NCBI GenBank assembly: GCA_944385055.1
Contig: CALWVT010000001.1
Span: 496,001 to 560,000, forward strand
Direction: 5' to 3'
Length of the DNA: 64,000 nucleotides
From: an uncultured Clostridia bacterium
Lineage (GTDB): Bacteria > Bacillota > Clostridia > Oscillospirales > Acutalibacteraceae
The notes beneath the pieces are model-generated. The model was not told the DNA's origin, ran no database searches, and worked only from the letters and a program-made list of their open reading frames with translations. A program made the translations under genes and the position numbers. Positions 20,436-29,001 of this stretch are shown in pieces. Position 1 is the first letter of the stretch, and every line of letters starts with the position of its first letter.

Positions 20436-21263
20436 TTATTCGGGGAGTTCTTTGCATGCTGCACGAACCGCATTTTGTACGGCAGGAGAAAGTTCCAGCG
20501 CAAAAAGCGCGCACAGAAATGTAACCCGGTTAAACCGCATCGCCGTGCGCAAAAGAAGATGTTCCTCGGGTTCTCCGGATTTCCAAGGCCAGATTGGCGG
20601 CAACGTGGTAATCCATGCACACAGGGCTTTTTCTGAGAGCGCGCCCTTCTGCATAAAAACGGGAATGGCTCGCAGCAGACGGTCATATTCGAAGTGACAA
20701 AAGAATGTATGTGCCTCTGCAGTCAGCGGCGCCATCGCGGACAAGAAGGAATCAGCATGTTCCGCTGCACAAAACGGTGAATGCGCGGCGGCTTCAAAAA
20801 GGTCACCGAAATGCGCCAATGCATGGGCCCAGCCCTTTCCCTTCACATAACCGCGCAGATCACGTTCTTTTGAGAGCTGCGTACACGCCGCCGAAAAAAG
20901 GGTTTTCCATTCTTCCTTTGAAAAAAGCAGCTGCCGGCAGTCACGACGCAGCAAAGACGCCAAAACCAACGCCGAAAAAGAGCGTCCAAAAATAGAGTCT
21001 GTCCCCGATTCCCCGAGGCCATCATGAAGTCTTTGAAGGCTTATGCGAAAAGCATCTTTTAAAGCCGCAGGGGAACAGTTTCCTCCTTCTATCAGTGTCT
21101 CACACGCCGTCATCGCCAAAACATCGCGCAGCTCGGAATCTGGAGTAGGCAACACCTGCAGCGCGTCCCCGAGCAATGCATCGGCCTTTGAAACGGGCAA
21201 ATGGGGCCATCCGGCCTCCCGATAGCGGAAAAGTTCGTCTCGAATGGCTTCTTGCAGTCTCAT
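20436..21263 (-). CDS. DUF2785 domain-containing protein
   Basis: Mostly helical cytoplasmic protein of 275 residues, no signal or membrane segment. The motif GYVKGKGWAHALAHFGDL near residues 137-154 is what I recognise from DUF2785 proteins. Function unknown. It starts 5 bases after the ispA stop, so it is the last gene of the nusB-to-ispA operon. No clear terminator follows before the rplU promoter. Confidence 0.7.
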   Translation of the reverse strand: MRLQEAIRDELFRYREAGWPHLPVSKADALLGDALQVLPTPDSELRDVLAMTACETLIEGGNCSPAALKDAFRISLQRLHDGLGESGTDSIFGRSFSALVLASLLRRDCRQLLFSKEEWKTLFSAACTQLSKERDLRGYVKGKGWAHALAHFGDLFEAAAHSPFCAAEHADSFLSAMAPLTAEAHTFFCHFEYDRLLRAIPVFMQKGALSEKALCAWITTLPPIWPWKSGEPEEHLLLRTAMRFNRVTFLCALFALELSPAVQNAVRAACKELPE

Positions 21264-21268
21264 CGTAT

Positions 21269-22171
21269 TTAATGCTCCCGAACCGCGAGTGCCTGGGCAA
21301 GCGTCTGTAAAAAGTCAGCGCGTTCGCCAAACGGAGCGAGCGCTTCGACTGCTTCCTCTGTGAGCGCCTGCACTTTTTCCCGTGCCGCGGAAAGGCCCAA
21401 GATAGAGACATACGTGCGTTTGCCGTGCTCGGCGTCGCTGCCGATGGGCTTTCCCAACGTCTTTTCGTCGCCTGTCACATCCAAAATATCGTCCTGAATC
21501 TGAAACGCAAGCCCGAGCGCATCGGCGTAGCGGGCGGCTGCTTGGCGCGCGGATTTTCCCGCCCCGGCGGCAATCGTCCCGAGCAAAGCGGCCGCACGCA
21601 GCAAAGCGCCTGTCTTTTTGGCATCGGTCATCTGCAGGCGCTGGGCGGTCAATTGCGGCAGTGTGTCATTCTGTAAATCCAAAACCTGTCCCGCAATCAT
21701 GCCGTGATCGCCCGCAGCCTGTGCGAGCAGATGGGCCCCTTCTGCCGCACGGGAAGCGCCGAGCTGTGTGATAGATTCCGGGGAAAGGGCCACTTCAAAC
21801 GCCTTCGTCAGCAGCGCGTCGCCGGCCAAGAGCGCCGTCGCCTCGTCAAATGCCCGATGGTTCGACGGCCGCCCGCGGCGCAGATCGTCGTCGTCCATAC
21901 ACGGCAAATCGTCGTGAATCAGCGAATACGTGTGGATCATCTCCAACGCGCAGGCAAATGGGAGCGCCTGCCCTTCCGTTCCGCCGCACATCTTACAAAA
22001 CCCAAGCACCAGCACCGGCCGCACGCGCTTGCCGCCTGCCAGAAGGCTGTAACGCATCGATTCGTACAACGGTTTTTCCGAAACGGTTTCTTCTGGGACG
22101 AGAAGGTCCAGCTGTGCGTTGACGAGTTTTGCGTATTCACGCATCTGTGCCTGAAAGCGTGTCTTTTCCAT
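21269..22171 (-). CDS. ispA: Polyprenyl (farnesyl-type) diphosphate synthase
   Basis: Condenses isopentenyl diphosphate with allylic diphosphates to a short chain (C15 likely). 300 residues. The first Asp-rich motif (HDDLPCMDDDDLRRG) and second (QDDILD) are intact, as are GGKRVRP and the KTGAL segment. The bulky residues before the first motif fit a C15 product, but chain length is not certain. The start at 22171 has AGGAGGAG. It overlaps xseB by 35 bases. xseA-xseB-ispA is the usual order leading to dxs in Clostridia; dxs is not seen here. Confidence 0.93.
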   Translation of the reverse strand: MEKTRFQAQMREYAKLVNAQLDLLVPEETVSEKPLYESMRYSLLAGGKRVRPVLVLGFCKMCGGTEGQALPFACALEMIHTYSLIHDDLPCMDDDDLRRGRPSNHRAFDEATALLAGDALLTKAFEVALSPESITQLGASRAAEGAHLLAQAAGDHGMIAGQVLDLQNDTLPQLTAQRLQMTDAKKTGALLRAAALLGTIAAGAGKSARQAAARYADALGLAFQIQDDILDVTGDEKTLGKPIGSDAEHGKRTYVSILGLSAAREKVQALTEEAVEALAPFGERADFLQTLAQALAVREH

Positions 22172-22367
22172 GGGACTCCTCCTGTTCTTCGAGCGTTTGG
22201 ATGGATTGTTCGGCATCCTGCAAAGTTTTGCTGCAAAACGCCGCGAGAGCAATGCCCTCCTGGTAGAGTTTTACCGTTTCATCCAGCGGAAGCTCCCCCG
22301 CCTCCATCTGTTCAACAACCTCGGACAACCGGTCCATTGCCTCTTCGAATGTCTTTTCCTTTTTCAT
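22137..22367 (-). CDS. xseB: Exodeoxyribonuclease VII small subunit
   Basis: Small helical-hairpin subunit that assembles on XseA. 76 residues from the ATG at 22367 (AGGAGGC upstream); the N-terminal half holds the family core (FEEAMDRLSEVVEQME, LPLDETVKLYQEG). It overlaps xseA by 4 bases and ispA by 35. Confidence 0.93.
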   Translation of the reverse strand: MKKEKTFEEAMDRLSEVVEQMEAGELPLDETVKLYQEGIALAAFCSKTLQDAEQSIQTLEEQEESHGKDTLSGTDA

Positions 22368-23506
22368 TCTGCAGCCTCCTTTTGCAAAACCCGGCAATGC
22401 AGCACGCCGCGGCTCAATTGTACGGCCACCGCGTCGCCTGTCTGCACCTGCTTTTCATCCGTTAATGTGGCGCCGTCTTCTGTTTTGGCCCACGCATAGC
22501 CGCGCGCCAGCACGCGAAGCGGATTTAAGTCCTCCAGACGGCCGCAAAGCCGCTCAAAGGCTTGTCGCCTGCGCGTAAAGGGAGCCTGTCCGGCGTGCCG
22601 CAAAGACTGCTCCAGCAAAGCAAGCTGCATGTGGCTGTCGGTGAGTGTGCGCTGCAAGGATGTCCGCAGCCGTTCTTTCGTTTCTGCCAGCTGCTGCAGA
22701 AGGGCCTGCGCATCCGGCACCGCGAGCTCTGCAGCTGCGCTTGGCGTCGGCGCACGCAGATCGGCGGCGAAATCGGTCAGCGCCACATCGGTCTCGTGTC
22801 CCACCGCGCTGATGACCGGGATTTTGGAACGGGCAACGGCGCGCACGACCATCTCCTCGTCAAACGTAGAAAGATCTTCGGCGCTGCCGCCGCCGCGCCC
22901 AAATAAGATCACATCCACTTTGCCATCCGCGTTGAGGGCGTCGAGGGCTGCCGCCAATTCTTCCGGCGCCTGTTCCCCCTGTACCGCCACCGGATAAAAA
23001 TATACATCCGCTGCCGGCCAGCGGCGATGGAGGATATTCAGCATATCATGTACGGCAGCGCCGGTCGGTGAGGTAACGATGCCAATGGCTTTGGGATAGC
23101 GTGGAAGCGGCTTTTTACGCGCCTGGTCAAAAAGCCCCTCTTTCAAAAGCTTTTCCTTGAGCTGTTCGCGTGCCACAGCTTTGGCGCCAACGCCTGCCGG
23201 CTGCATATCGTCAACATAAAGCTGGTACTGCCCTGTAACTTCATAGACCGCCAGCCGGCCGCGCGCCAAAATTTTCATCCCGTTTTGCGGAGAAAACCGA
23301 AGCCGGCGCGCAGCCTGTGCAAACATGACCGCACGCACCGTGCATTTCTCGTCCTTGAGTGAAAAATACAAATGGCCGGACGGATAATGATCTTTAAAAT
23401 TGCTGATTTCGCCCGTCACATAGACGCAGCGCAGGCGCTCATCGCCCTCCAGTAAAAATTTAAGATACGTATTCAGCTGGGTTACCGTCAACACGCTCGA
23501 CTGCAT
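22364..23506 (-). CDS. xseA: Exodeoxyribonuclease VII large subunit
   Basis: Catalytic subunit of the single-strand DNA exonuclease. 380 residues, slightly shorter than the usual 400-450. N-terminal OB-fold (about 1-100) followed by the ExoVII nuclease domain with GIVTSPTGAAVHD and ILFGRGGGSAEDL. The predicted C-terminal coiled coil is short. The ATG at 23506 overlaps the stop of the upstream TsaD-like gene by one base, with AGGAGGGG upstream. Confidence 0.93.
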   Translation of the reverse strand: MQSSVLTVTQLNTYLKFLLEGDERLRCVYVTGEISNFKDHYPSGHLYFSLKDEKCTVRAVMFAQAARRLRFSPQNGMKILARGRLAVYEVTGQYQLYVDDMQPAGVGAKAVAREQLKEKLLKEGLFDQARKKPLPRYPKAIGIVTSPTGAAVHDMLNILHRRWPAADVYFYPVAVQGEQAPEELAAALDALNADGKVDVILFGRGGGSAEDLSTFDEEMVVRAVARSKIPVISAVGHETDVALTDFAADLRAPTPSAAAELAVPDAQALLQQLAETKERLRTSLQRTLTDSHMQLALLEQSLRHAGQAPFTRRRQAFERLCGRLEDLNPLRVLARGYAWAKTEDGATLTDEKQVQTGDAVAVQLSRGVLHCRVLQKEAAE

Positions 23507-24438
23507 CAAAGCATCCCCTCCTGTAAGGCGGCCAGCACCGCCACCCCGGCTGCATTGTCCGAAGAAAAAGCCGGTTCGGCAAAGCTCGCCTGATAGCGTG
23601 CCTGCAGCTTTTCTCGCAGATAGCGATTGGACATTACGCCGCCGGCAAAGACGAGCGGCAAGCCGGGATATTGCCGTAAAAGTTCCTTCGCCATGGCATC
23701 CAGGGCAGCAAACAGCGAGTCCAAACAAAAACGCGCCACATCTTCCGGCGGCGTTCCCTGCTGCACAAGGCGCTGGCAGCGGTTTTCAATGCCGGAAAGC
23801 GAACAATCCGCCCCTTTCATGGAAGGCCGCACCGAAAAAGTGCGCGAGGACTTTTCCGCAAGGGCTTCCAACGCCGGGCCTGCCGGAAACGGGAGCCCCA
23901 GCAGCTTTCCGACACGGTCGACGGCTTGCCCGCCTTTTAAATCAAGGGACTGCGCACAGATTTCCGCGTGCAGCGGATCGTCTGCCTTCGGTTCCACAAG
24001 GACTGCTTCCGTAGTTCCTCCCGAAACATGGAAAGCTATAAATTGCTTTCCCAACAGGTCGAGCCTGTCCGAAGACCACAAAGCCGCCGCAATATGACCC
24101 TGCTGATGGGAAAAGGTGTACAGCGGCACACCACAAGCGGCCGCCAAGGCACGTGCCGTCCCATGGCCCACCGTAAAGCAGGGCATATAGCTGCCTTCTA
24201 CCGCACGCGGGCGTGTAGAACAGCCGATCGCCCGCAAAGAACAAAGCGGCTTCGGCAAGAGAGCTTCCAGGAGTTCCGGCAGCTGCTGCACATGATGAAA
24301 GACCGCATCACTTTGGCGCAGCCCCAGTTCGCCGGAACGCACCGGCAGCAGCCGCTTCTGCTGCACAATGGTCCCGTCCACCCACAAGGCCGTACTGGTC
24401 GTATAGTTGCTCGTATCGACGCCTAAAATCTCAGGCAT
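23506..24438 (-). CDS. TsaD/Kae1-family paralogue
   Basis: ASKHA-fold protein of 310 residues related to the t6A-tRNA enzyme TsaD. The metal-binding pair appears as HQQGH (residues 111-115) instead of the HMEGH-type motif of true TsaD, and a GGTTE phosphate loop and FAGGVMSN are kept. Such short Kae1-like genes are seen as second copies in Clostridia, often beside xseA, and are commonly named as TsaD or M22 peptidase without evidence. Role unknown. It overlaps nusB by 8 bases. Confidence 0.75.
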   Translation of the reverse strand: MPEILGVDTSNYTTSTALWVDGTIVQQKRLLPVRSGELGLRQSDAVFHHVQQLPELLEALLPKPLCSLRAIGCSTRPRAVEGSYMPCFTVGHGTARALAAACGVPLYTFSHQQGHIAAALWSSDRLDLLGKQFIAFHVSGGTTEAVLVEPKADDPLHAEICAQSLDLKGGQAVDRVGKLLGLPFPAGPALEALAEKSSRTFSVRPSMKGADCSLSGIENRCQRLVQQGTPPEDVARFCLDSLFAALDAMAKELLRQYPGLPLVFAGGVMSNRYLREKLQARYQASFAEPAFSSDNAAGVAVLAALQEGML

Positions 24439-24871
24439 TTTCGGTGCACTCCTTTGCGGCGCCTCCTAAAACACCATTTAAAAAGGCCGCGTCTTCCTCG
24501 CCGCCGTATTCCTTCGCGAATTCAACCGCTTCATCGATCGATACACGCAGCGGGACGTCGGATGTATACCGCATCTCAAACAGGGACAGCCGCAAAAGCG
24601 CAAGGCAGACCTTTGTGATGCGCTGCAGCGACCAGCCGTTTGCATACTTCTCGATGACGGCGTCGAGATCTTCCCGATGCGCCTCCACCCCGGCCGCAAT
24701 GCGCACCGCAAAGTCGTCCACCGGCTGCGGGGGAAGGTCCTGTGCCGTATCTTCCGGCAAAAGAGTGCCCGCCTCTTCTGCCAAGTCGATGAGCTCCTTT
24801 ACCGGCGTTTGGCTCAAACTGTACGCAAATAGCAATAAGAAAGCCTGCCTGCGCGCTTCGTGTCGTGTCAT
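24431..24871 (-). CDS. nusB: Transcription antitermination factor NusB
   Basis: All-helical RNA-binding protein of the rRNA antitermination complex; pairs with NusE (S10) on boxA. 146 residues, standard, with N-terminal RREARxxAF-like RHEARRQAFLLLF and C-terminal FLNGVLGG. First gene of a tightly packed operon (nusB, TsaD-like, xseA, xseB, ispA, DUF2785). Confidence 0.93.
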   Translation of the reverse strand: MTRHEARRQAFLLLFAYSLSQTPVKELIDLAEEAGTLLPEDTAQDLPPQPVDDFAVRIAAGVEAHREDLDAVIEKYANGWSLQRITKVCLALLRLSLFEMRYTSDVPLRVSIDEAVEFAKEYGGEEDAAFLNGVLGGAAKECTENA

Positions 24872-24889
24872 AAAGCACCTCCATAAAAC

Positions 24890-24916
24890 ATAAAAAGAGG
24901 CCTCCGTGGAGGCCTC
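24890..24916 (-). terminator. Terminator between spoIIIAH and nusB
   Basis: Nine-base perfect repeat GAGGCCTCC / GGAGGCCTC with a very small loop, then TTTTTATGTTTT on the minus strand. It ends the spoIIIA transcript. Confidence 0.8.
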
Positions 24917-25009
24917 CCAGAACTACGGTCATTCGATTCTCAATCTCCACAGCCGTAGTATATCACATTTACGGGCGTTCTACAACGCGGCGCGCCGCTT
25001 TCTTTGGTT

Positions 25010-25618
25010 TTATTCTTGTTCAACGATCTGGATTTTATCATAAGAAACACCCGTTTGGGAAGTGACTGCGTCTTTGACAACGGCCGCATCCTCTTTCATG
25101 CTGGCACTGCCAGGTTTTAAGACGACGCTGCAGGTATCCCCCTGCAAAAACACGATACAGTCTGCAAACCCTTTCGCCTTCAAAAGATTTTCCGTATTGC
25201 TCTCTTTGAGCTGATTTTGGGCAAGCTCTGCCGCCTGGTCAACCGCTTCTTTTTTCGCTTCGTCGCTTGCCTGGGCATCCTCCAACGTCTGCTCAATGAG
25301 TTCCGCCGCCTCATCACGCGCTTTCTGCCGGTCTAACCGCGCCTGGGTGTAATAATCGTCCTGAGATGCCGAGGCTGTCGGCAAAACGTTTCCCTGTTCT
25401 GTGCCGGCAGAAGAGACCGGCGCTGCGGAAGACGAGGAAACCGCTGCAGACGCATTGACAAGCTGCGCCTGCCCCAATGTGCCGTCACTGCGGGAAGCAG
25501 CTGCCGGCTGCGTGCGTATGGATCCTTCGCCGTCGGAAAATTGCCAGTTTAAATAGACTGCCGCGCCCAGCGCGACCACGAGCGCGGCCAGCACCACCTG
25601 GCGTTTATGCATTTTCAT
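25010..25618 (-). CDS. spoIIIAH: Stage III sporulation protein AH
   Basis: Mother-cell half of the SpoIIQ-SpoIIIAH channel that links the two cells during engulfment. 202 residues: short cytoplasmic start, one membrane segment (about 8-25), a low-complexity Ser/Ala linker (about 40-90), then the YscJ/FliF-like ring-building domain. The ATG at 25618 follows GGGGGAG. Last gene of the spoIIIA operon. Confidence 0.92.
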   Translation of the reverse strand: MKMHKRQVVLAALVVALGAAVYLNWQFSDGEGSIRTQPAAASRSDGTLGQAQLVNASAAVSSSSAAPVSSAGTEQGNVLPTASASQDDYYTQARLDRQKARDEAAELIEQTLEDAQASDEAKKEAVDQAAELAQNQLKESNTENLLKAKGFADCIVFLQGDTCSVVLKPGSASMKEDAAVVKDAVTSQTGVSYDKIQIVEQE

Positions 25619-25673
25619 GATAGACTCCCCCATTTCTGTTTACACAATATGCGCACGAACCGTTTTGTATGCG

Positions 25674-26228
25674 TCAGCCGGAAGGCACCACGCACACCCG
25701 CACACTGCTCACCCCGGCTGCCGTAGATACGGCTTCTAAAACCGCTTGCTGTACATGCGGGTCCGCAGCGCCCGGACACGTTACCACCACGCCCTGCACT
25801 TTTGGCGGGCGCTGGGTGACGGCCAGCGCATGTTCGGTGCCGTCTGCGTCCTGCACAATCAGATAATTTTCTTCGGTATCCTCCGCAGAAGTGCCGCTTT
25901 CCGCCGCTTGGGTGGAGCGCTTTTGCTGAACCGCATAGATCTGCTGGCTGCCTTCTTCCAAAGTCACAAGCACATGGGGCTCCCCTGCCCCCTGGATGCT
26001 GCGAATCATCTGGGTCAGTTCGGCCTCCAGCGTGTCGGCATAGGCCTGCGCATTAAGGAGGAGGTCTGTCTGCGAGGAAACGGATGCAGGTTCCGATTGC
26101 TTCTGCCCGTCTCCCAAGAAGCTAGACAAAAGCAGCAGAGAAATACCGGCAATCCCCGCAACCAAAATGATTTTTCGCGCCATATCGTTTTGGCCGAGCT
26201 TTTGAAAAAATCCTTGTTTATCCTCCAT
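25674..26228 (-). CDS. spoIIIAG: Stage III sporulation protein AG
   Basis: Ring-forming component of the feeding-tube channel. 184 residues: membrane segment at about 19-38 and an extracellular ring-building domain with an inserted beta-rich loop (about 100-130). It overlaps spoIIIAF by 11 bases. Confidence 0.92.
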   Translation of the reverse strand: MEDKQGFFQKLGQNDMARKIILVAGIAGISLLLLSSFLGDGQKQSEPASVSSQTDLLLNAQAYADTLEAELTQMIRSIQGAGEPHVLVTLEEGSQQIYAVQQKRSTQAAESGTSAEDTEENYLIVQDADGTEHALAVTQRPPKVQGVVVTCPGAADPHVQQAVLEAVSTAAGVSSVRVCVVPSG

Positions 26229-26682
26229 TTGTGATCACCTCCGCGTCTAAGCCGAGCTTTTCTTTGAGAATATCCTTGGCTTGTGCTGCAAAAGCCGGTG
26301 CAGGCACCGTAAGCTCCAGCTTTTGCAGGACGACTTCATAATCTTCCGTATACGACAATTTAACGGAAAGATCGGTATAGGGAATCGATGCATCCTCCAG
26401 CGTCTGCGCGGCCAGGGCCTGCAGCCGCTCTTCCATGGCAGTCAAAGACTGCGTTTCCACCGCCTCCGCAAAGCTCGAAGACGGCTCTTCAGATCCGGAT
26501 GGCGCGGAAAGCGCATGGCGAAATTGCGGGAATAGCTGAAAAAGCGGGCCCAGCACCACACAGAGCATGACCCCACAGAGTACGAGCCGGAACATCCGAG
26601 CAACACTGCCTTTCGGCGCCAGCAGACGCAGCATACCAGCTGCTACGGCAAACGCGCAGATTCCTGCCGCCCAGGCTTTCAT
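26218..26682 (-). CDS. spoIIIAF: Stage III sporulation protein AF
   Basis: 154-residue channel component: two membrane helices in the first ~50 residues, then a soluble ring-building-like domain. The ATG at 26682 follows GGGAGGAAG and overlaps the spoIIIAE stop by 4 bases. The longer frame upstream is a shadow of spoIIIAE. Confidence 0.88.
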   Translation of the reverse strand: MKAWAAGICAFAVAAGMLRLLAPKGSVARMFRLVLCGVMLCVVLGPLFQLFPQFRHALSAPSGSEEPSSSFAEAVETQSLTAMEERLQALAAQTLEDASIPYTDLSVKLSYTEDYEVVLQKLELTVPAPAFAAQAKDILKEKLGLDAEVITNGG

Positions 26683-27887
26683 GCTGAACTTCCTCCCATC
26701 ATCATTAACACGACTCCCGAAACGACCAATACTGTCATCGAGCACAACAGCACCGCCAACAGCGTCTCCAGCACCTGCACGCACGCGTCGAACAGGCTCT
26801 GCAGTTCAGATATGGCAAAAAGCTGTGCAAAGGCACTGCAGGCGTGCAAAGCAAGCATCCACAAAAGGACGCTTAACAGGCTTGGCAAGAATAAAATGAG
26901 AATCGCCAGCAGCCCGAATGCACCTACTCCGCCCCGCAGCAGTTCCACACATCCCGTGACCGTGCGCATCGCTTCACTTAAAGCGCTTCCCACCACCGGC
27001 ACAAAACTGGAGACGACGAATTTGGCGGCACGTCCGGCCAGCGTATCCGAACCTGCACTCACAAAGCTGCGCATTGCGAGAAGGCTGGAAAAAAATGTCA
27101 TGGAAAAGCCGAGAATCCACTTCACCGCTTTCGTCAAAAAGCGGAGCAGGCCACCTAAATTGACATCCGGTGAGATGGCGGAAACGACCGTCATCGCCAA
27201 CAGCGCCTGTAGCATCGGCACCAGAATCTGTGCGCAGAGCACCTGCACCGCATCGCCGGTAACCGTCAAAATACCCTGCATCGACGCTGCAGACGCAGGC
27301 TTTCCCATAGCCGCCAAAATTCCCGCCATGACCGGAACCGAAGCGGTAGAAAAGACGCAGGCGCTTTGAATCACCGAACCTGCGCGTACGAGCACTTCGA
27401 CAATAGGATTTACAATCACAACACTGACGCACAAAGCCCCTACAATCCCAACGACCCCCTCCAGCGGCCGTTCCCCAAAAGAAAGTTTCATTGCATCCAC
27501 CAAGGCGCATAACAACAGGATTGCCAATGTAGAAGCCGCCGCTTTGAGCGGACCCTGTCCCTGCTCCCCGGCAATGCCGAAAACGGTTTGAAAAAAGCGC
27601 TGCGGGGTCAAAGATCCCACCGCCTGAAAATCATCTCCCACAACACCGAGTTCCCCGAGCGTACGCTTGGTATCTTCCGGCAAGGTTTCCGGCAGCGCAG
27701 AAGCACCGCTGGATTCTAGCTGCGCCGCATACGCGGGCTGCAGCCCATTATCTTCCTGCGCGGCTGCCGGCACGCAGCAAAATAACCAGCAGCACAATAA
27801 AAGGAGACACACAAAATTTCTGCGGCATTCCCCTTTAGAGGGATGCGGACGAAGGCGCCAGAAAGGCAGCTGCTTTTCCCTTTTCAA
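26679..27887 (-). CDS. spoIIIAE: Stage III sporulation protein AE
   Basis: Polytopic membrane protein of the SpoIIIA channel, thought to form the inner-membrane core. 402 residues, very near the Bacillus length. A cleavable signal (about 17-40, ending AAAQ) precedes several long hydrophobic segments from about 115 onward. I place the start at a TTG (27887) after GGGGATG, because the frame upstream overlaps spoIIIAD; no ATG fits. Confidence 0.88.
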   Translation of the reverse strand: MKREKQLPFWRLRPHPSKGECRRNFVCLLLLCCWLFCCVPAAAQEDNGLQPAYAAQLESSGASALPETLPEDTKRTLGELGVVGDDFQAVGSLTPQRFFQTVFGIAGEQGQGPLKAAASTLAILLLCALVDAMKLSFGERPLEGVVGIVGALCVSVVIVNPIVEVLVRAGSVIQSACVFSTASVPVMAGILAAMGKPASAASMQGILTVTGDAVQVLCAQILVPMLQALLAMTVVSAISPDVNLGGLLRFLTKAVKWILGFSMTFFSSLLAMRSFVSAGSDTLAGRAAKFVVSSFVPVVGSALSEAMRTVTGCVELLRGGVGAFGLLAILILFLPSLLSVLLWMLALHACSAFAQLFAISELQSLFDACVQVLETLLAVLLCSMTVLVVSGVVLMMMGGSSA

Positions 27888-27897
27888 TGTACATCCC

Positions 27898-28287
27898 CTA
27901 CTTTCCGAGCAATCCGGCTGCAATGGAAGCGACCTGTCCAAAAAGCGGCAGCGCCAACAAAAGGATTGCCACCCGGCCAATCAGTTCCACTTGATTTTTT
28001 AAAGCCCCTTCACCGGCATCCTGACAGGCATCCGCCGCAAACTGTGTCAAGAAGGCAGTCCCCAGCGCGCGCAGCAGAATGTCTGCATAATCGCCTTCGA
28101 TCCCCGAAAGAGAAAGTAAACTGGAAATCTGCTGTAAAGCCGGTTGGATGGCCTGCAAAAGAAACAGTCCGAGCAAAATCACCGCCGCCAGGCGGACAGC
28201 CATTGCATATTCCCCATTCTGACGCCGTAAAAGCAGTGCTGCAGCAGTGCCCAGCAGTGCGACGCCGATCCCCGCGACCAGCTGCAT
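27898..28287 (-). CDS. spoIIIAD: Stage III sporulation protein AD
   Basis: 129-residue membrane protein with about four hydrophobic helices, paired with SpoIIIAC. It starts 2 bases after the spoIIIAC stop. Length and ending (LPLFGQVASIAAGLLGK) fit the family. Confidence 0.92.
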   Translation of the reverse strand: MQLVAGIGVALLGTAAALLLRRQNGEYAMAVRLAAVILLGLFLLQAIQPALQQISSLLSLSGIEGDYADILLRALGTAFLTQFAADACQDAGEGALKNQVELIGRVAILLLALPLFGQVASIAAGLLGK

Positions 28288-28289
28288 GG

Positions 28290-28484
28290 CTATAGCCCAA
28301 ACGTCGACTTGATGGTGTCAAACAGTGTGCTGATCTGCTGAATGATCATCATCAAGACCACCACAAGTCCCGCAAGCGTGGTCATCATGGCCTGTTCTTC
28401 GCGCCCGGAACGCACCAGCAGCTGATTTAACACCGCGACAATGATGCCGACGGCCGCAATTCTGAAGATAAAATCCACATCCAT
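28290..28484 (-). CDS. spoIIIAC: Stage III sporulation protein AC
   Basis: 64-residue protein with two membrane helices, typical SpoIIIAC (FRIAAVGIIVAVLNQLL, TTLAGLVVVLMMI). Good GGAGG-type ribosome site; 19 bases after spoIIIAB. Confidence 0.93.
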   Translation of the reverse strand: MDVDFIFRIAAVGIIVAVLNQLLVRSGREEQAMMTTLAGLVVVLMMIIQQISTLFDTIKSTFGL

Positions 28485-28503
28485 AGCTTTTTCCTCCGCA
28501 CCG

Positions 28504-29001
28504 TTAAGGGGCCAAAAGGAGAGCCGCCACCGCGCCGCCGCATGCTCCTAAAATTTGATAAAGCCTGCATTTACGCGTACAAGCCTCCCCTGCATTTTGC
28601 AGTTGTGTGCGTGTAAATTCCATATAAAGCGTACAGTGCGAAATCTGCCCTTGTGTGTCCGTCGTGCCGAACCCTTCGCCAAACCCGGAAATCAGAGCGC
28701 GGTCCTCGCGATTGAGCAGCGGCGCATGGACGGCCTTTTCCCACGCCTGGGCAAACGGTTCTCCACGATCCCGCGCCGAAAAGTAAGGCGCCAAGAAGTC
28801 AAGGCCTCGTCCATAGCGCGAAAGGATCTCTTCGACGGGCAGCGCCGCATAGGAAATCTCGGCGCGCGCTGTCTCCAAGAAGGTTAAAAAACGGCGCAGC
28901 TGCTCCTTTCGATGGAGGAGTTTATGCGATTGCAGACACCCTGCCGCCGTTCCTGCCAAGACAACCAGCACCGCTCCCACGATCCGCAGCAAGAAGATCA
29001 C
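28504..29001 (-). CDS. spoIIIAB: Stage III sporulation protein AB
   Basis: 165 residues with a membrane helix at each end and a helical soluble middle that resembles GspF-type secretion proteins. The start is uncertain: a GTG at 29001 leaves almost no space to the AAAGGCGG site, while a TTG 9 bases later fits better. Either way the gene begins about 70-80 bases inside spoIIIAA. Confidence 0.88.
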   Translation of the reverse strand: MIFLLRIVGAVLVVLAGTAAGCLQSHKLLHRKEQLRRFLTFLETARAEISYAALPVEEILSRYGRGLDFLAPYFSARDRGEPFAQAWEKAVHAPLLNREDRALISGFGEGFGTTDTQGQISHCTLYMEFTRTQLQNAGEACTRKCRLYQILGACGGAVAALLLAP

